Notes: generated by a model not told the origin, from the sequence alone. A DNA stretch of 64,000 nt from Sphingomonas sp. LT1P40 (GCF_036663835.1 NZ_JAXOJT010000002.1:372001-436000); one strand, 5' to 3'; shown: positions 34,275-42,767, counted from the first letter of the stretch. Made by a program: numbers and translations.

Positions 34275-35096
34275 GTGAAACTCCACCTCCACCTCCTCTC
34301 CGACTCCACCGGCGAGACGCTGGAGAATATCGCCAAGGCCGCGCTGGCGCAGTTCGACGATGTCGAGACCATCCGGCATTTCTGGCCGATGGTGCGTAGC
34401 GAAACGCACCTCGAGCGCATCCTGAACGAGATCGTGCAGAACCCTGGGCTGGTGATCTTCACGCTGGTGAATTCGACGATCCGCCGCACGCTGGAGGCGC
34501 GCTGCCGCGCAATGGGGTTGCCGGCGGTGGCCCCGCTAGACCCCGTCAACCACGCGCTGTCGAGCCTGTTGGGACAGGAGATGAAGGCCCGGCCGGGGCG
34601 GCAGCACATTTTGGACGCCGCCTATTTCGCGCGGGTCGATGCGATCCAGTTCACGATCGCGCACGACGACGGCATCGGCTGGGAGAATTGGGAGGAGGCC
34701 GATATCGTGCTCGCCGGCGTGTCGCGCACGTCGAAGACGCCGACTTCGATCTATCTGGCCAATCGCGGCTACAAGACCGCGAACATCCCGATCGTGCCGG
34801 AATCGCCGCCGCCATCGACGCTGTATGCATTGAAGAACCCGATGGTGGTCGGACTGACCACCAGCCCGGAGCGGCTGATTCAAGTGCGGCGCAACCGGTT
34901 GCTGTCGCTGAACCAGCAGGACGAGACGTCCTATATCGAACAGGACGCGGTGCAGCGCGAGGTCGCCTATGCGCGGCGCATGTTCGCCGATAATGGCTGG
35001 CCGGTGATCGATGTCACGCGCCGTTCGATTGAGGAAACGGCGGCGGCGATCATCACCATGGCGAATGACCGCGCGATGGAAGCGCGAGCGGAATGA
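34275..35096 (+). CDS. ppsR: PEP synthase / PPDK regulatory kinase-pyrophosphorylase
   Basis: The protein is 273 residues from a GTG at 34275 (KLHLHLLSDSTGETLENIAKAAL is the conserved start of the DUF299 family). It has a P-loop-like nucleotide motif in VLAGVSRTSKTPTSIYLANRGYKTANIPIV. Members phosphorylate with ADP, and dephosphorylate with phosphate, a threonine on PEP synthetase or pyruvate phosphate dikinase, switching carbon flux. It is the first gene right of the proposed origin (the RP001 position in other alphaproteobacteria). Its stop overlaps the maf-like start. Confidence 0.94.
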   Translation: MKLHLHLLSDSTGETLENIAKAALAQFDDVETIRHFWPMVRSETHLERILNEIVQNPGLVIFTLVNSTIRRTLEARCRAMGLPAVAPLDPVNHALSSLLGQEMKARPGRQHILDAAYFARVDAIQFTIAHDDGIGWENWEEADIVLAGVSRTSKTPTSIYLANRGYKTANIPIVPESPPPSTLYALKNPMVVGLTTSPERLIQVRRNRLLSLNQQDETSYIEQDAVQREVAYARRMFADNGWPVIDVTRRSIEETAAAIITMANDRAMEARAE

Positions 35097-35692
35097 CCGT
35101 GCCCACACTCATTCTGGCTTCCACCAGCGCATCGCGCCGTGCGATGCTGACCGCCGCCGGGGTGCTGCATGAGGCATTGCCGGCACATGTCGACGAGGAT
35201 GCGGTCAAGGCCGGGATGGCCGGGGCGACCCCGCGCGATCTGGCCGATGCGCTGGCCGAGCTGAAGGCGATCAAGATCAGCCAGCGGGTGCCGGGGACAT
35301 TGGTGCTGGGGTGCGATTCGGTGGTGGCGATCGAGGACGGGACGATGCTCGACAAGCCGGTCGATCGCGCCGATGCCGCACGGCAGCTGGCGTTGCTGTC
35401 CGGCAAGCGCCACGATCTGTGGAGCGCGGCGGTGATCGCGGAAAATGGTCGTCCGGTATGGCGGCATGTCGAGCGCGCACGGATGGCGGTGCGGCCACTG
35501 TCAGATGCGTTTATCGAGCAGTATCTGGAGGCCGAGTGGCCCGCAATCGCGGGATGCGTCGGCTGTTATCGGGTCGAGGGGCCGGGGGTGCAGCTATTCT
35601 CGAAGATCGAGGGCAGCCATTACACGATTCTGGGCATGCCGTTGCTGACCATCCTCGATTATCTGCGCACGAGAGGCGTTTTGACGTCATGA
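35093..35692 (+). CDS. Maf-family nucleotide pyrophosphatase
   Basis: The 199-residue protein starts LILASTSASRRAMLTAAGV, the Maf P-loop-like motif (LASxSxxR). It has the catalytic aspartate in LVLGCDSVVAIEDG, then KPVDRADAARQLALLSGKRHDLWSAAV and GCYRVEGPGVQLFSKIEGSHYTILGMPLL. Maf proteins hydrolyse dTTP, UTP or modified nucleotides to monophosphates, limiting misincorporation. It overlaps ppsR and aroE at both ends by four bases and is part of the ppsR-maf-aroE-coaE-dnaQ run. Confidence 0.93.
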   Translation: MTVPTLILASTSASRRAMLTAAGVLHEALPAHVDEDAVKAGMAGATPRDLADALAELKAIKISQRVPGTLVLGCDSVVAIEDGTMLDKPVDRADAARQLALLSGKRHDLWSAAVIAENGRPVWRHVERARMAVRPLSDAFIEQYLEAEWPAIAGCVGCYRVEGPGVQLFSKIEGSHYTILGMPLLTILDYLRTRGVLTS

Positions 35693-36498
35693 CCATCTAT
35701 GCCGAAGTGATCGGCGATCCGATCGCGCAATCCAAATCGCCGGTGATCCACGGCTTCTGGTTGGGGAAGCTCGGGCTGGCCGCGCGCTATGACAAGACAT
35801 TGGTGACGCCGGATGCGCTCGGCGATTTCTTCGCCTCACGCCGCGACGATCCCGACTGGCGCGGGTGCAACATCACCGCCCCGCACAAGGTGGCGGCGCT
35901 GGATCACGTGCCTGATCCAGGCGGCGTGCGCGCCTCGATCGGCGCGATCAACACCGTGTTCCGCGACGGATCGGGCGCGCTGATCGGCACCAACACCGAT
36001 GCCGCGGGCTTTTATGCGCCGCTCGCCGATTTCGATCTGGAGGGCGCGGCGGTCGCCGTGATCGGAGCCGGCGGCGCGGCGCGCGCGGTGCTTTTCGCTT
36101 TGGCACGCGCCGGGGTTGAGCGGGTTACGATCCTCAACCGCTCACCGTTGAAGGCGATGGGGTTGCTCGCAACCTTCGGGTTGAAGGGCGATGCGGTGCC
36201 GCTCGACGCGCCGCTCCCGCCGGTGGCGTTGCTGGTCAACGCCAGTTCGCTGGGGATGACGGGACAGCCGCAGCTCGACCTCGATCTGTCGGCGCTGCCC
36301 GAGGATGCGGTGGTGTATGACGCGGTCTATGCGCCGCTGGAGACCGGTTTGTTGCGGGCGGCGCGGGCACGCGAGCTGGAGACGGTGGACGGGCTGGAGA
36401 TGCTGATCGGCCAGGCGGCGCTGGCGTTCGAGCTGTTCTTTGGCAAGGCACCACCGCGCGAGCATGACGCGGATTTGCGGGCGCTGTTGGTCGCATGA
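35689..36498 (+). CDS. aroE: Shikimate dehydrogenase
   Basis: The protein is 269 residues from the ATG at 35689, which overlaps the maf-like stop. AroE reduces 3-dehydroshikimate with NADPH in the chorismate pathway. Motifs are YAEVIGDPIAQSKSPVIHGFWL (shikimate-binding serines), GCNITAPHKVAALDH (catalytic lysine in PHK), TNTDAAGFYAPL, AVAVIGAGGAARAVLFALA (NADP-binding) and LEMLIGQAALAFELFFG. It is complete, and is co-transcribed with coaE through an ATGA overlap. Confidence 0.96.
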   Translation: MTIYAEVIGDPIAQSKSPVIHGFWLGKLGLAARYDKTLVTPDALGDFFASRRDDPDWRGCNITAPHKVAALDHVPDPGGVRASIGAINTVFRDGSGALIGTNTDAAGFYAPLADFDLEGAAVAVIGAGGAARAVLFALARAGVERVTILNRSPLKAMGLLATFGLKGDAVPLDAPLPPVALLVNASSLGMTGQPQLDLDLSALPEDAVVYDAVYAPLETGLLRAARARELETVDGLEMLIGQAALAFELFFGKAPPREHDADLRALLVA

Positions 36499-37091
36499 CC
36501 ATCGTGTTGGGCCTCACCGGCTCGATCGGCATGGGCAAATCGACGGTGGCCGCGATGTTTGCCGAAGCGGGCGTGCCGGTGTTCGACGCGGACGCCGAGG
36601 TCCATCGGCTACAGGGACCGGGCGGCGCTGTGGTCGCGGCGATCGAGGCGGTGTTTCCCGATACGACCGGACCCCAAGGCGTGAACCGCACGGCCCTGGG
36701 TGAGGCGGTGTTCGGCAATCCGGCGGCGTTCGCGCGGCTGGAAGCGATCGTTCACCCCGCCGTCGCCGAGTCGCGCGCGGCGTTTCTGCTGGCGAATGCC
36801 GATGCGCCGCTGGTTGTGCTCGACATCCCGTTGCTGTTCGAGACGGGCGGATGGAAGAAGGTTGACCGGATCGCGGTCGTCTCTGCCCCCGCTGATGTCC
36901 AGCGGGCGCGGGTGCTCGTGCGGCTGGGCATGACGGTCGAGCGCTTCGAGGCGATTCTGGCAAAACAGCTGCCCGATGCCGAGAAACGGCAGCGCGCGGA
37001 TTTCGTGATTCCGACCGGCGGTTCCCTTGATGAGACACGCGACGCAGTTCGTGCGGTCATCGCTTGCCTAGTGCCGCCAGAAGGCGGATAA
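36495..37091 (+). CDS. coaE: Dephospho-CoA kinase
   Basis: CoaE phosphorylates dephospho-CoA at the ribose 3'-OH, the last step of coenzyme A synthesis. The 198-residue protein has the P-loop GLTGSIGMGKSTVAAMFAEAGVPVFDADAEVH, the NPAAFARLEAIVHPAVAESR segment, LVVLDIPLLFETGGWKKVDRIAVV and the lid residues RLGMTVERFEAILAKQLPDAEKRQRADFVIPTGG. Length is standard. dnaQ begins 8 bp after its stop. Confidence 0.96.
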   Translation: MTIVLGLTGSIGMGKSTVAAMFAEAGVPVFDADAEVHRLQGPGGAVVAAIEAVFPDTTGPQGVNRTALGEAVFGNPAAFARLEAIVHPAVAESRAAFLLANADAPLVVLDIPLLFETGGWKKVDRIAVVSAPADVQRARVLVRLGMTVERFEAILAKQLPDAEKRQRADFVIPTGGSLDETRDAVRAVIACLVPPEGG

Positions 37092-37098
37092 TCGCGCG

Positions 37099-37788
37099 AT
37101 GCGGGAAATCGTTTTCGATACCGAAACCACCGGGCTCAGCTTCAGCGCAGGGCACCGGCTGGTGGAAATCGGTTGTGTCGAGCTGGTCAACCGGGTGCCG
37201 ACCGGGCGCTCGTTCCATGCCTATGTGAACCCCGACCGCGACATGCCGGTCGAGGCGTTCAACGTGCACGGGCTGTCGGCGGCGTTTCTGGCCGACAAGA
37301 AGCGTTTCCCCGATGTTTGCGACGATCTGATCGAATTTCTGGGCGATTGCCCGCTGATCGCGCACAATGCGATGTTCGATTACGGCTTTATCAATGGTGA
37401 GTTGAAGGCCTGCGGGCGTCCATTGCTGCCGGTCGAGCGCATCGTCTGCACGCTTCAGCTGGCGCGGACACGGCATCCGGGGGCCAAGCACACGCTCGAC
37501 GCGCTGTGCGTGCGCTATGGCATCGATCTGTCCGCACGCGAGCTGCACGGTGCGCTGCTCGACGCGCAATTGCTGGCGCAGGTCTTCATCGAACTGACCG
37601 GCGGGCGCCAGATCGCGCTTGGCTTGTCTGTGGAAGAAGCGGCACGCGAACTGAACCAAATTTCAACGGGTCGGAGCCATGTTCGTCCCGCGCGCGTTTT
37701 TACGGCCAGCAATGCAGAACTGGTCCGCCATTCGGCGTTCATGGCCGGATTCGAGGAGCCCCTGTGGAATGCACCGGCGTCCGGTTGA
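37099..37788 (+). CDS. dnaQ: DNA polymerase III epsilon subunit (proofreading 3'-5' exonuclease)
   Basis: The 229-residue DEDDh exonuclease starts REIVFDTETTGLSFSAGHRLVEIGCVELVNR (ExoI D-x-E), has IAHNAMFDYGFINGEL (ExoII) and the late ALLDAQLLAQVF region with H..D (ExoIII, preceded by HGALLDA). The C-terminal tail would bind the polymerase alpha subunit. It proofreads replication errors. Position coaE-dnaQ right of the origin is typical for the class. Confidence 0.95.
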   Translation: MREIVFDTETTGLSFSAGHRLVEIGCVELVNRVPTGRSFHAYVNPDRDMPVEAFNVHGLSAAFLADKKRFPDVCDDLIEFLGDCPLIAHNAMFDYGFINGELKACGRPLLPVERIVCTLQLARTRHPGAKHTLDALCVRYGIDLSARELHGALLDAQLLAQVFIELTGGRQIALGLSVEEAARELNQISTGRSHVRPARVFTASNAELVRHSAFMAGFEEPLWNAPASG

Positions 37789-37837
37789 CGCTGGCGAAGC
37801 GCGTTCCTAGGTGCCCCTCAACTAGACGGAGGAATAT

Positions 37838-38419
37838 ATGGATATCCGGGTTTCGGGTCATCGGGTCGATACGGGCGAGGCGATCAGGCAGCATGTCGAT
37901 GAACGACTTCAGGGTATTGCCGACAAATATTTCTCACGCGCGATTTCCGCCCATGTAACCTTTGGCAAGGGACCGCACGACCATGGCTTTACCTGCGACA
38001 TCGTGTCGCATGTGATGCAGGGTCTGGTACTGAAGGGCTCGCACGCAGCGCAGGAAGCGCATCTCGCGTTCGACGGCGCCGCCGACAAGATCGAGAAACA
38101 GCTGCGCCGCTATATGCGCCGCCTGAAAGATCGTTCTAACGGTCATGCCCAGGCGCAGGCCGCGGCCGAAGCCAATTACGACGCTGGCTATACGGTGTTC
38201 CAGATCGGCGACGAGGAAGAGGTTCCCGATGCCCCACCGGTCATCGCCGAAACCCGTGTCGACGTGCCCGACGCCAGCGTGTCGGATGCGGTGATGATGC
38301 TGGATTTGCGCAACACCAACGCACTGCTGTTCAAGAACAGCGGCACCGGCAATTACAACATGGTCTATCGCCGCACCGACGGCACGATCGGCTGGGTCGA
38401 ACCCAACCGGGCCGCCTGA
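37838..38419 (+). CDS. hpf: Ribosome hibernation-promoting factor, long form
   Basis: The 193-residue protein has the S30AE domain at residues 1-105 (MDIRVSGHRVDTGEAIRQHVDERLQGIADKYF; AHVTFGKGPHDHGFTCDIV). It also has a separate C-terminal domain (DAVMMLDLRNTNALLFKNSGTGNYNMVYRRTDGTIGWVEP), so it is the long HPF that joins 70S ribosomes into 100S dimers in stationary phase. A GGAGG lies at good spacing before the ATG, after a 49-bp gap from dnaQ. ptsN follows 9 bp downstream, echoing the rpoN-hpf-ptsN order of other proteobacteria. Confidence 0.95.
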   Translation: MDIRVSGHRVDTGEAIRQHVDERLQGIADKYFSRAISAHVTFGKGPHDHGFTCDIVSHVMQGLVLKGSHAAQEAHLAFDGAADKIEKQLRRYMRRLKDRSNGHAQAQAAAEANYDAGYTVFQIGDEEEVPDAPPVIAETRVDVPDASVSDAVMMLDLRNTNALLFKNSGTGNYNMVYRRTDGTIGWVEPNRAA

Positions 38420-38428
38420 CCGAGCACG

Positions 38429-38899
38429 ATGGTCGATCTCAGCGATCTGTTAACCCCCGAGGCGGTGCTTTCGGGAACCCCTGCGGGCACCAAGAAGAAG
38501 CTGTTCGCGCTTCTGGGTGAGGCCGCTGCTGCGGCCTATCGCCTCGATCCCGCCGCCGTTGCCGAACGGCTGAGCGAACGCGAAAAGCTGGGATCGACCG
38601 GTTTCGGCGGCGGTATCGCGATTCCGCATGGCAAGATTGCGGGGCTGCCCGGCGTGATCGGCATGTTCGCGCGGCTCGACAAGCCGCTCGACTTCGGCTC
38701 GGTGGACGATGCGCCGGTCGATCTGGTGTTCGCATTGCTGTCGCCGCCCGAGGCGGGGGCAGAGCATCTCAAGGCGCTGGCGCGGGTGTCGCGGCGGCTG
38801 CGCGACCGGGTGTTTACCGCCAAGCTGCGCGGCGCGGGATCGACCGATGCGCTGTTCGCGCTGCTGACCGGGGTCGAGGCGCGTGACGCGGCCGCCTGA
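38429..38899 (+). CDS. ptsN: PTS IIA-like nitrogen-regulatory protein PtsN
   Basis: The 156-residue EIIA-Ntr domain has the phosphorylated histidine in REKLGSTGFGGGIAIPHGKI and a late VDLVFALLSPPEAGAEHLKALARVSRRLRD segment. It takes phosphate from NPr/EI-Ntr and regulates potassium transport, nitrogen and envelope responses by protein contact. It is placed directly after hpf. Its 3' end overlaps the next gene by 17 bases. Confidence 0.94.
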   Translation: MVDLSDLLTPEAVLSGTPAGTKKKLFALLGEAAAAAYRLDPAAVAERLSEREKLGSTGFGGGIAIPHGKIAGLPGVIGMFARLDKPLDFGSVDDAPVDLVFALLSPPEAGAEHLKALARVSRRLRDRVFTAKLRGAGSTDALFALLTGVEARDAAA

Positions 38900-39350
38900 G
38901 GCGACAGGCGCAGACGCGCATTTCCGCGCGCTCGAATCGCTCTATGCCGCCGCGCCGATCAACCGGTTCTTCGATTCGCGGCTGGAAATTCCTGCGAGCG
39001 GACAGGCGCGCATCCATTTTACCATCGACGAACGGCATTTCCATGCCGGCGGCGCGGCGCATGGCACCGGCTATTTCAAGATGCTGGACGATGCCGCCTT
39101 CTACGCCGCGAACAGCCTGGTTACCGACCGGTTCCTGCTGACCACGGCGTTCAACCTGCTGTTCACCCGACCGCTGGGGATCGGCCCGGTGACCGCCGAG
39201 GGGCGCTGGGTCAGCGGTCAGCGGCGCGTATTCGTGGCGGAGGCGCGGCTGATCGACGGCAGCGGGGAGGAAGTTGCGCGCGGCACCGGCACCTTCATGA
39301 AGTCGCGCATCGCACTGGCCGGGTTGCCCGGTTATCGCGTGCAGCCATGA
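38883..39350 (+). CDS. PaaI-type hotdog thioesterase
   Basis: The 155-residue hotdog-fold protein starts at a GTG inside the end of ptsN. It has the long helix segment HAGGAAHGTGYFKMLDDAAFYAANSL, where HGxxxxxxDDA is the acyl-CoA thioesterase active-site pattern, followed by TTAFNLLFTRPLGIGPVTAEG and VAEARLIDGSGEEVARGTGTFM. It probably hydrolyses a small acyl-CoA; the substrate is unknown. It lies in the hpf-ptsN-thioesterase-DUF1491 run, overlapping the next gene by four bases. Confidence 0.88.
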   Translation: MTRPPEATGADAHFRALESLYAAAPINRFFDSRLEIPASGQARIHFTIDERHFHAGGAAHGTGYFKMLDDAAFYAANSLVTDRFLLTTAFNLLFTRPLGIGPVTAEGRWVSGQRRVFVAEARLIDGSGEEVARGTGTFMKSRIALAGLPGYRVQP

Positions 39351-39688
39351 CGCCACGGCTCGCCAGCGGGCTGATCGTCAATGCACTGGTCCGCCGTGTG
39401 AATGCGGCGGGCGGCAGCGCGATGATATTGGCAAAGGGGCATGCCGAAGCCGGTACGATCCTGGTCCTGACGCTCGAACGCGGCGGGAATCCCGGCTTTT
39501 TCGAGCGCGGGCTGGGGTCGGAGGGCAAGCCTGTACTGGTGGTCAGCGGCCCCTCCGACCTGGCGGATGACGCCGCGGTGACCGACTATTGGCAGCGGCG
39601 CCGCAGTCGAGATCCAGATCTGTGGGTGGTTGAACTGGATATCGCAGGGGCAGAACGGTTCGCCGCTGAAACGATCATCGATGGTTGA
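39347..39688 (+). CDS. DUF1491 family protein
   Basis: The 113-residue protein has the arrangement PRLASGLIVNALVRRVNAAGGSAMILAKGHAEAGTILVL and DYWQRRRSRDPDLWVVELDIAGAERFAAETI that defines DUF1491, an alphaproteobacterial family of unknown function, frequently located beside ptsN/thioesterase genes. It is soluble with no signal peptide. The ATG overlaps the thioesterase stop (ATGA). No catalytic pattern can be recognised. Confidence 0.88.
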   Translation: MTPRLASGLIVNALVRRVNAAGGSAMILAKGHAEAGTILVLTLERGGNPGFFERGLGSEGKPVLVVSGPSDLADDAAVTDYWQRRRSRDPDLWVVELDIAGAERFAAETIIDG

Positions 39689-39862
39689 CGGATCGTTGCG
39701 GTCCCGTCAGAGGCGCGCGCAGCTTAAAGAGCGTTGTGCCGACGGGGTGTGAAACCGCCGGTTACGCAGTCGGGGGGACAGTCCGACCGGCCACCGTGGA
39801 TCGACTGATGTCGACAAGGGGATGGGCCGGATCGCACGCCAACCGCATAATATCGAAGTTGA

Positions 39863-40510
39863 ATGACGTTCTCACTACGCGCCGCACTGATCGCGGCTGT
39901 TACTCTCTCCGTCGCCGCCGGAATCGGCGCGACAGCCCCGGGTGTGGCCCGGGAGGCTGAAAAAACGCCACTCGCAAGCATCAACGATCCTGTTGCCGAA
40001 CAGGTTCCCACCATGGCCGAAGCGCTCGCCGATCTCGAGCAGGATGCACCGGCCGCGCTCGAACAAGCCGAACTGACTGAAGCCGCCGAGAGCGCAGACT
40101 ATGCGACGCTGGCCGCCGCCGTCGCCGCGCAGCCGCTCGCCACGTCGGATGCCGAGCATAATTGTCTGGCCATCGGCGTCTATTACGAGTCGAAGGGCGA
40201 GCCGCTCGAAGGCCAACTTGCCGTCGCCGAAGTGATCCTCAACCGCGCCAAATCGGGTCGTTTCCCCGGCACCGTGTGCGGCGTGCTCAAGCAGCGCGGC
40301 CAATTCTCGTTCGTGCGTGGTGGCCAGCTGCCGCAGCCGCCCGTCAGCGCCCGCGCGTGGAAGACCGCACTGGCCGTCGCCAAGGTGGCGCGTGACGATG
40401 CCTGGGACAGCCGTGTGTCGAACGCGCTGTTCTTCCATGCCCGTTACGTCTCGCCCGGCTGGCGTCGTGCCCGCGTCGGCAGTGTCGGCAACCACATCTT
40501 CTATCGTTAA
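39863..40510 (+). CDS. SleB-family cell wall hydrolase
   Basis: The 215-residue protein has a signal peptide (TFSLRAALIAAVTLSVAAG) and a Glu/Ala-rich linker to about residue 95. The SleB/hydrolase_2 domain follows: HNCLAIGVYYESKGEPLEGQLAVAEVILNRAKSG (catalytic glutamate in YESKGE), GTVCGVLKQRGQFSFVRGG and NALFFHARYVSPGWRRARVGSVGNHIFY. It is a lytic transglycosylase-like muralytic enzyme in the periplasm, often linked to cell separation or stress. A 174-bp gap precedes it; a perfect hairpin lies 53 bp after its stop. Confidence 0.93.
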   Translation: MTFSLRAALIAAVTLSVAAGIGATAPGVAREAEKTPLASINDPVAEQVPTMAEALADLEQDAPAALEQAELTEAAESADYATLAAAVAAQPLATSDAEHNCLAIGVYYESKGEPLEGQLAVAEVILNRAKSGRFPGTVCGVLKQRGQFSFVRGGQLPQPPVSARAWKTALAVAKVARDDAWDSRVSNALFFHARYVSPGWRRARVGSVGNHIFYR

Positions 40511-40562
40511 GCGGTCGGCACTAAACGACGAACCGGGGTTTCTCCCGTTCGTGCAATGTTCT

Positions 40563-40600
40563 AAAAGCGGGGGATGGCGAGCTTGTCATCCCCCGCTTTT
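40563..40600 (+). terminator. Perfect 14-bp hairpin with T-run, overlapping the mmcB start
   Basis: AAAAGCGGGGGATG (40563-40576) and CATCCCCCGCTTTT (40587-40600) are exact reverse complements around a ten-base loop. It has the form of an intrinsic terminator for the cell-wall hydrolase gene. The ATG at 40574-40576, the only upstream start for mmcB, is part of the left arm. Confidence 0.8.
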
Positions 40601-41080
40601 GATTCGTGCCCGCCCGACGCACGGCTGCTCACCGCAGAGGTGACGCGGGGCGTGTGCCGGATGCTGCTGCGCCACGATATCGTGGCAATGGCGGAGGTAC
40701 CGCTGGGCGATGGCCGCCGCGCCGACCTGATGGCGATCGACGCGCGCGGCAACATCATCATCGTCGAGGTCAAGGTGTCACGCGCCGATCTGCTCGGCGA
40801 CGGCAAATGGACCGACTATCTGGCGCATTGCGACCGGTTTTTCTGGGCAGTTCCGGCGGGGTTCGATCTGTCCCCGCTCGATTCCTCGGCGTTCCTGCCC
40901 GAACGTGCCGGGGTGATCGTCGCCGACCGCTATGACGCGGCAGTCGTGCGCGAGGCGGCGACGGTGCCGCTGGTGGCCACGACGCGGCGCAACTGCACGC
41001 TGGCCTTTGCCCGCCGCGCCGCGCGACGGGTCATTACCCTGACCGATCCCGATGCCGACGGGCTGAACTGGAAGGGTTAG
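40574..41080 (+). CDS. mmcB: MmcB-family DNA repair protein
   Basis: The 168-residue protein matches the MmcB family, a PD-(D/E)XK-like fold linked to mitomycin C repair in Caulobacter. Key parts are RRADLMAIDARGNIIIVEVKVSRADLLGDGKWTDYLAHCDRFFWAVP (D...ExK) and ERAGVIVADRYDAAVVREA. The first 20 residues from the ATG at 40574 are encoded inside a perfect terminator-like stem and are not conserved. A GTG at 40640 (VTRGVCRMLLRHD) is a reasonable alternative start. Convergent with the ankyrin gene, overlapping by four bases. Confidence 0.87.
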   Translation: MASLSSPAFDSCPPDARLLTAEVTRGVCRMLLRHDIVAMAEVPLGDGRRADLMAIDARGNIIIVEVKVSRADLLGDGKWTDYLAHCDRFFWAVPAGFDLSPLDSSAFLPERAGVIVADRYDAAVVREAATVPLVATTRRNCTLAFARRAARRVITLTDPDADGLNWKG

Positions 41081-41676
41081 AAGCTCGGCCCGGAAACGGC
41101 GCGTTTCTCGGCCTTTGGCGCATTCTTCAGCATCTGTGCGATCATCGGCGAGCGGGCGTCGGCAGCGGCATAGTCGCGCGCGCTCATGCCGGCGAGCCGG
41201 TCGCTCTGGTCGGGATCGGCCTTGTTCGTCAGCAGCATGCGCACCAGTTCGATATCGCGGCGCTGCACCGCGCGGATTAACGGGGTCTCGCCACCATTAT
41301 TGGCCAGGTTGATATTGGCACCGCGCGACAACAGGATCGTGACACCCTCGGGATAGGCGGCCTCGACCGCCAGCATCAGCGGGGTGTTGCCGGCACGATC
41401 CTGAAGATTGGCATCCCCGCCGCGCGCGAGGATGAAATTGAGATAGGTACGGTCGCGCCGCTTGACGACGATGTGGATCGCGCCCTCACCCTTGCCGTCC
41501 TTCGCGTTGACGACGCTCTGGCCGGGCTCGTTGAGCATCTCCGTCACCTTGTTTCCGTCCTGCTCGCGCACGGCATTCAGGAAAGTGGTGCTCTCCGAAC
41601 GCTGCTGGGCGATGGCGGGAAGTGCGAACGCGATGAGCGCCGCGGCGAGTACGGGCCGGGACGGACGGAAAACCAT
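41077..41676 (-). CDS. Exported ankyrin-repeat protein
   Basis: The protein is 199 residues from the ATG at 41676; the longer frame upstream is a shadow of the SCO gene. A signal peptide (VFRPSRPVLAAALIAFALPAIAQ) leads to three or four ankyrin repeats (GEGAIHIVVKRRDRTYLNFILARGGDANLQDRAGNTPLMLAVEAAYPEGVTILLSRGANINLANNGGETPLIRAVQRRDIELVRMLLTNKADPD). It should be a periplasmic protein-binding scaffold; partner unknown. The tail is Lys/Arg-rich. It is divergent from the SCO gene, with 72 bp between starts. Confidence 0.88.
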   Translation of the reverse strand: MVFRPSRPVLAAALIAFALPAIAQQRSESTTFLNAVREQDGNKVTEMLNEPGQSVVNAKDGKGEGAIHIVVKRRDRTYLNFILARGGDANLQDRAGNTPLMLAVEAAYPEGVTILLSRGANINLANNGGETPLIRAVQRRDIELVRMLLTNKADPDQSDRLAGMSARDYAAADARSPMIAQMLKNAPKAEKRAVSGPSF

Positions 41677-41748
41677 GGTCGAAACAATGCCCCTTTGGTT
41701 GTGCGAACCTTGCAAGCCGCCCCGTATCAGATCATGGCTGGCGACACC

Positions 41749-42342
41749 ATGAACAGCTTGTTTTTCCGCGCCCTTCCGCTCGCTCTGCTTCTTGCCGCCT
41801 GCGGAAGCGGCGAACCAGCGCAAAAATCGCTCGCCAACGCGCCGTTGGCGGGGGCGTCGATCGGCGGGCCGTTCGCGCTGGTCGATGGGAACGGCAAGGC
41901 GGTGAAGGACAGCGACTTTGCCGGAAAATACCGCATCATGTATTTCGGCTACACCTTCTGCCCCGATGTGTGCCCGGTCGATGTCCAGAATATCGGCGGC
42001 GCGATGAAACTGCTCGACAAGCAGAATCCGAAGCTGTCGGCGCAAATCGTGCCGATCTTCGTGACGATCGATCCTGCCCGCGACACGCCGAAGGTGGTGA
42101 AGGAATTCACGGCCGCCTTCTACCCGCGCATGATCGGCCTGACCGGCTCGGCGGCGGCGATCGATGCGGCGGCAAAGGCGTATCGCGTGCCTTATGCCAA
42201 GCGCGTGACGCCGAGCGGTTATCTGATGGATCACGGGCGTCAGGCGTATCTGATGGGGCCGAAGGGCGAGCCGATCGCGTTGTTGCCCCAGGATGAAAGC
42301 CCGCAAGCGATCGTCGCGGAGATCGAACGCTGGATCGGGTGA
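41749..42342 (+). CDS. SCO1/SenC-family copper chaperone lipoprotein
   Basis: The protein is 197 residues from the ATG at 41749 (an in-frame ATG at 41734 is possible). It has a lipobox LLLAACG and a thioredoxin-like domain with the copper CxxxC in GYTFCPDVCPVDVQNIGG and a histidine in GYLMDHGRQAYLMGP. SCO proteins deliver Cu to the CuA site of cytochrome c oxidase. It is anchored on the periplasmic side. The stop overlaps a GTG start, so it heads a three-gene coupled run with YcgN- and YgjP-like genes. Confidence 0.93.
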   Translation: MNSLFFRALPLALLLAACGSGEPAQKSLANAPLAGASIGGPFALVDGNGKAVKDSDFAGKYRIMYFGYTFCPDVCPVDVQNIGGAMKLLDKQNPKLSAQIVPIFVTIDPARDTPKVVKEFTAAFYPRMIGLTGSAAAIDAAAKAYRVPYAKRVTPSGYLMDHGRQAYLMGPKGEPIALLPQDESPQAIVAEIERWIG

Positions 42343-42767
42343 CGCCATTTTGGGAGCAGCCGCTCGCCAGCCTCGACCGCGCGCAATGGGAAGCCTTGTG
42401 CGACGGCTGCGGCAAATGCTGCCTCCACAAGATCGAGGATGCAGACACGGGCGAACTCTACGCCACCAACGTCGCGTGCCGCTTGCTCGACCGCGATGCC
42501 GGCATGTGCAGCGATTACAAGCACCGCCATGCCTATGTCGCCGAATGCGTGCGGCTGACGATGAACAATGTCGAGGACATCGTGTGGTTGCCGCAGACCT
42601 GCGCCTATCGCCTGCGCGCAAACGGTGAAGCACTGCCGGACTGGCATTATCTGGTGAGCGGGGACCGCGAGAGCGTCCATGAAGCGGGCGAATCGACGCG
42701 CGGCTGGACCGTTTCGGAGACGCTGGCGGGCGATCTGGAAAACCATATGGTCGACCGGGTGCTGTGA
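42339..42767 (+). CDS. YcgN-family cysteine-cluster protein (UPF0260)
   Basis: The 142-residue protein begins at a GTG overlapping the SCO stop. It has the cysteine cluster WEALCDGCGKCCLHKIEDADTGELYATNVACRLLD and further cysteines in GMCSDYKHRHAYVAECVRL and LPQTCAYRLRANGEALPDWHYLVSG. The set of about eight cysteines probably binds an Fe-S cluster or zinc. The UPF0260/YcgN family has no firm function. It is coupled to both its neighbours. Confidence 0.92.
   Translation: MTPFWEQPLASLDRAQWEALCDGCGKCCLHKIEDADTGELYATNVACRLLDRDAGMCSDYKHRHAYVAECVRLTMNNVEDIVWLPQTCAYRLRANGEALPDWHYLVSGDRESVHEAGESTRGWTVSETLAGDLENHMVDRVL

Noticed and set aside
35900-35912. CACGTG hexamer in aroE as a parS site
   Set aside because: Flanks (GATCACGTGCCT) do not match the parS half-sites TTTC/GAAA or TTCC/GGAA.
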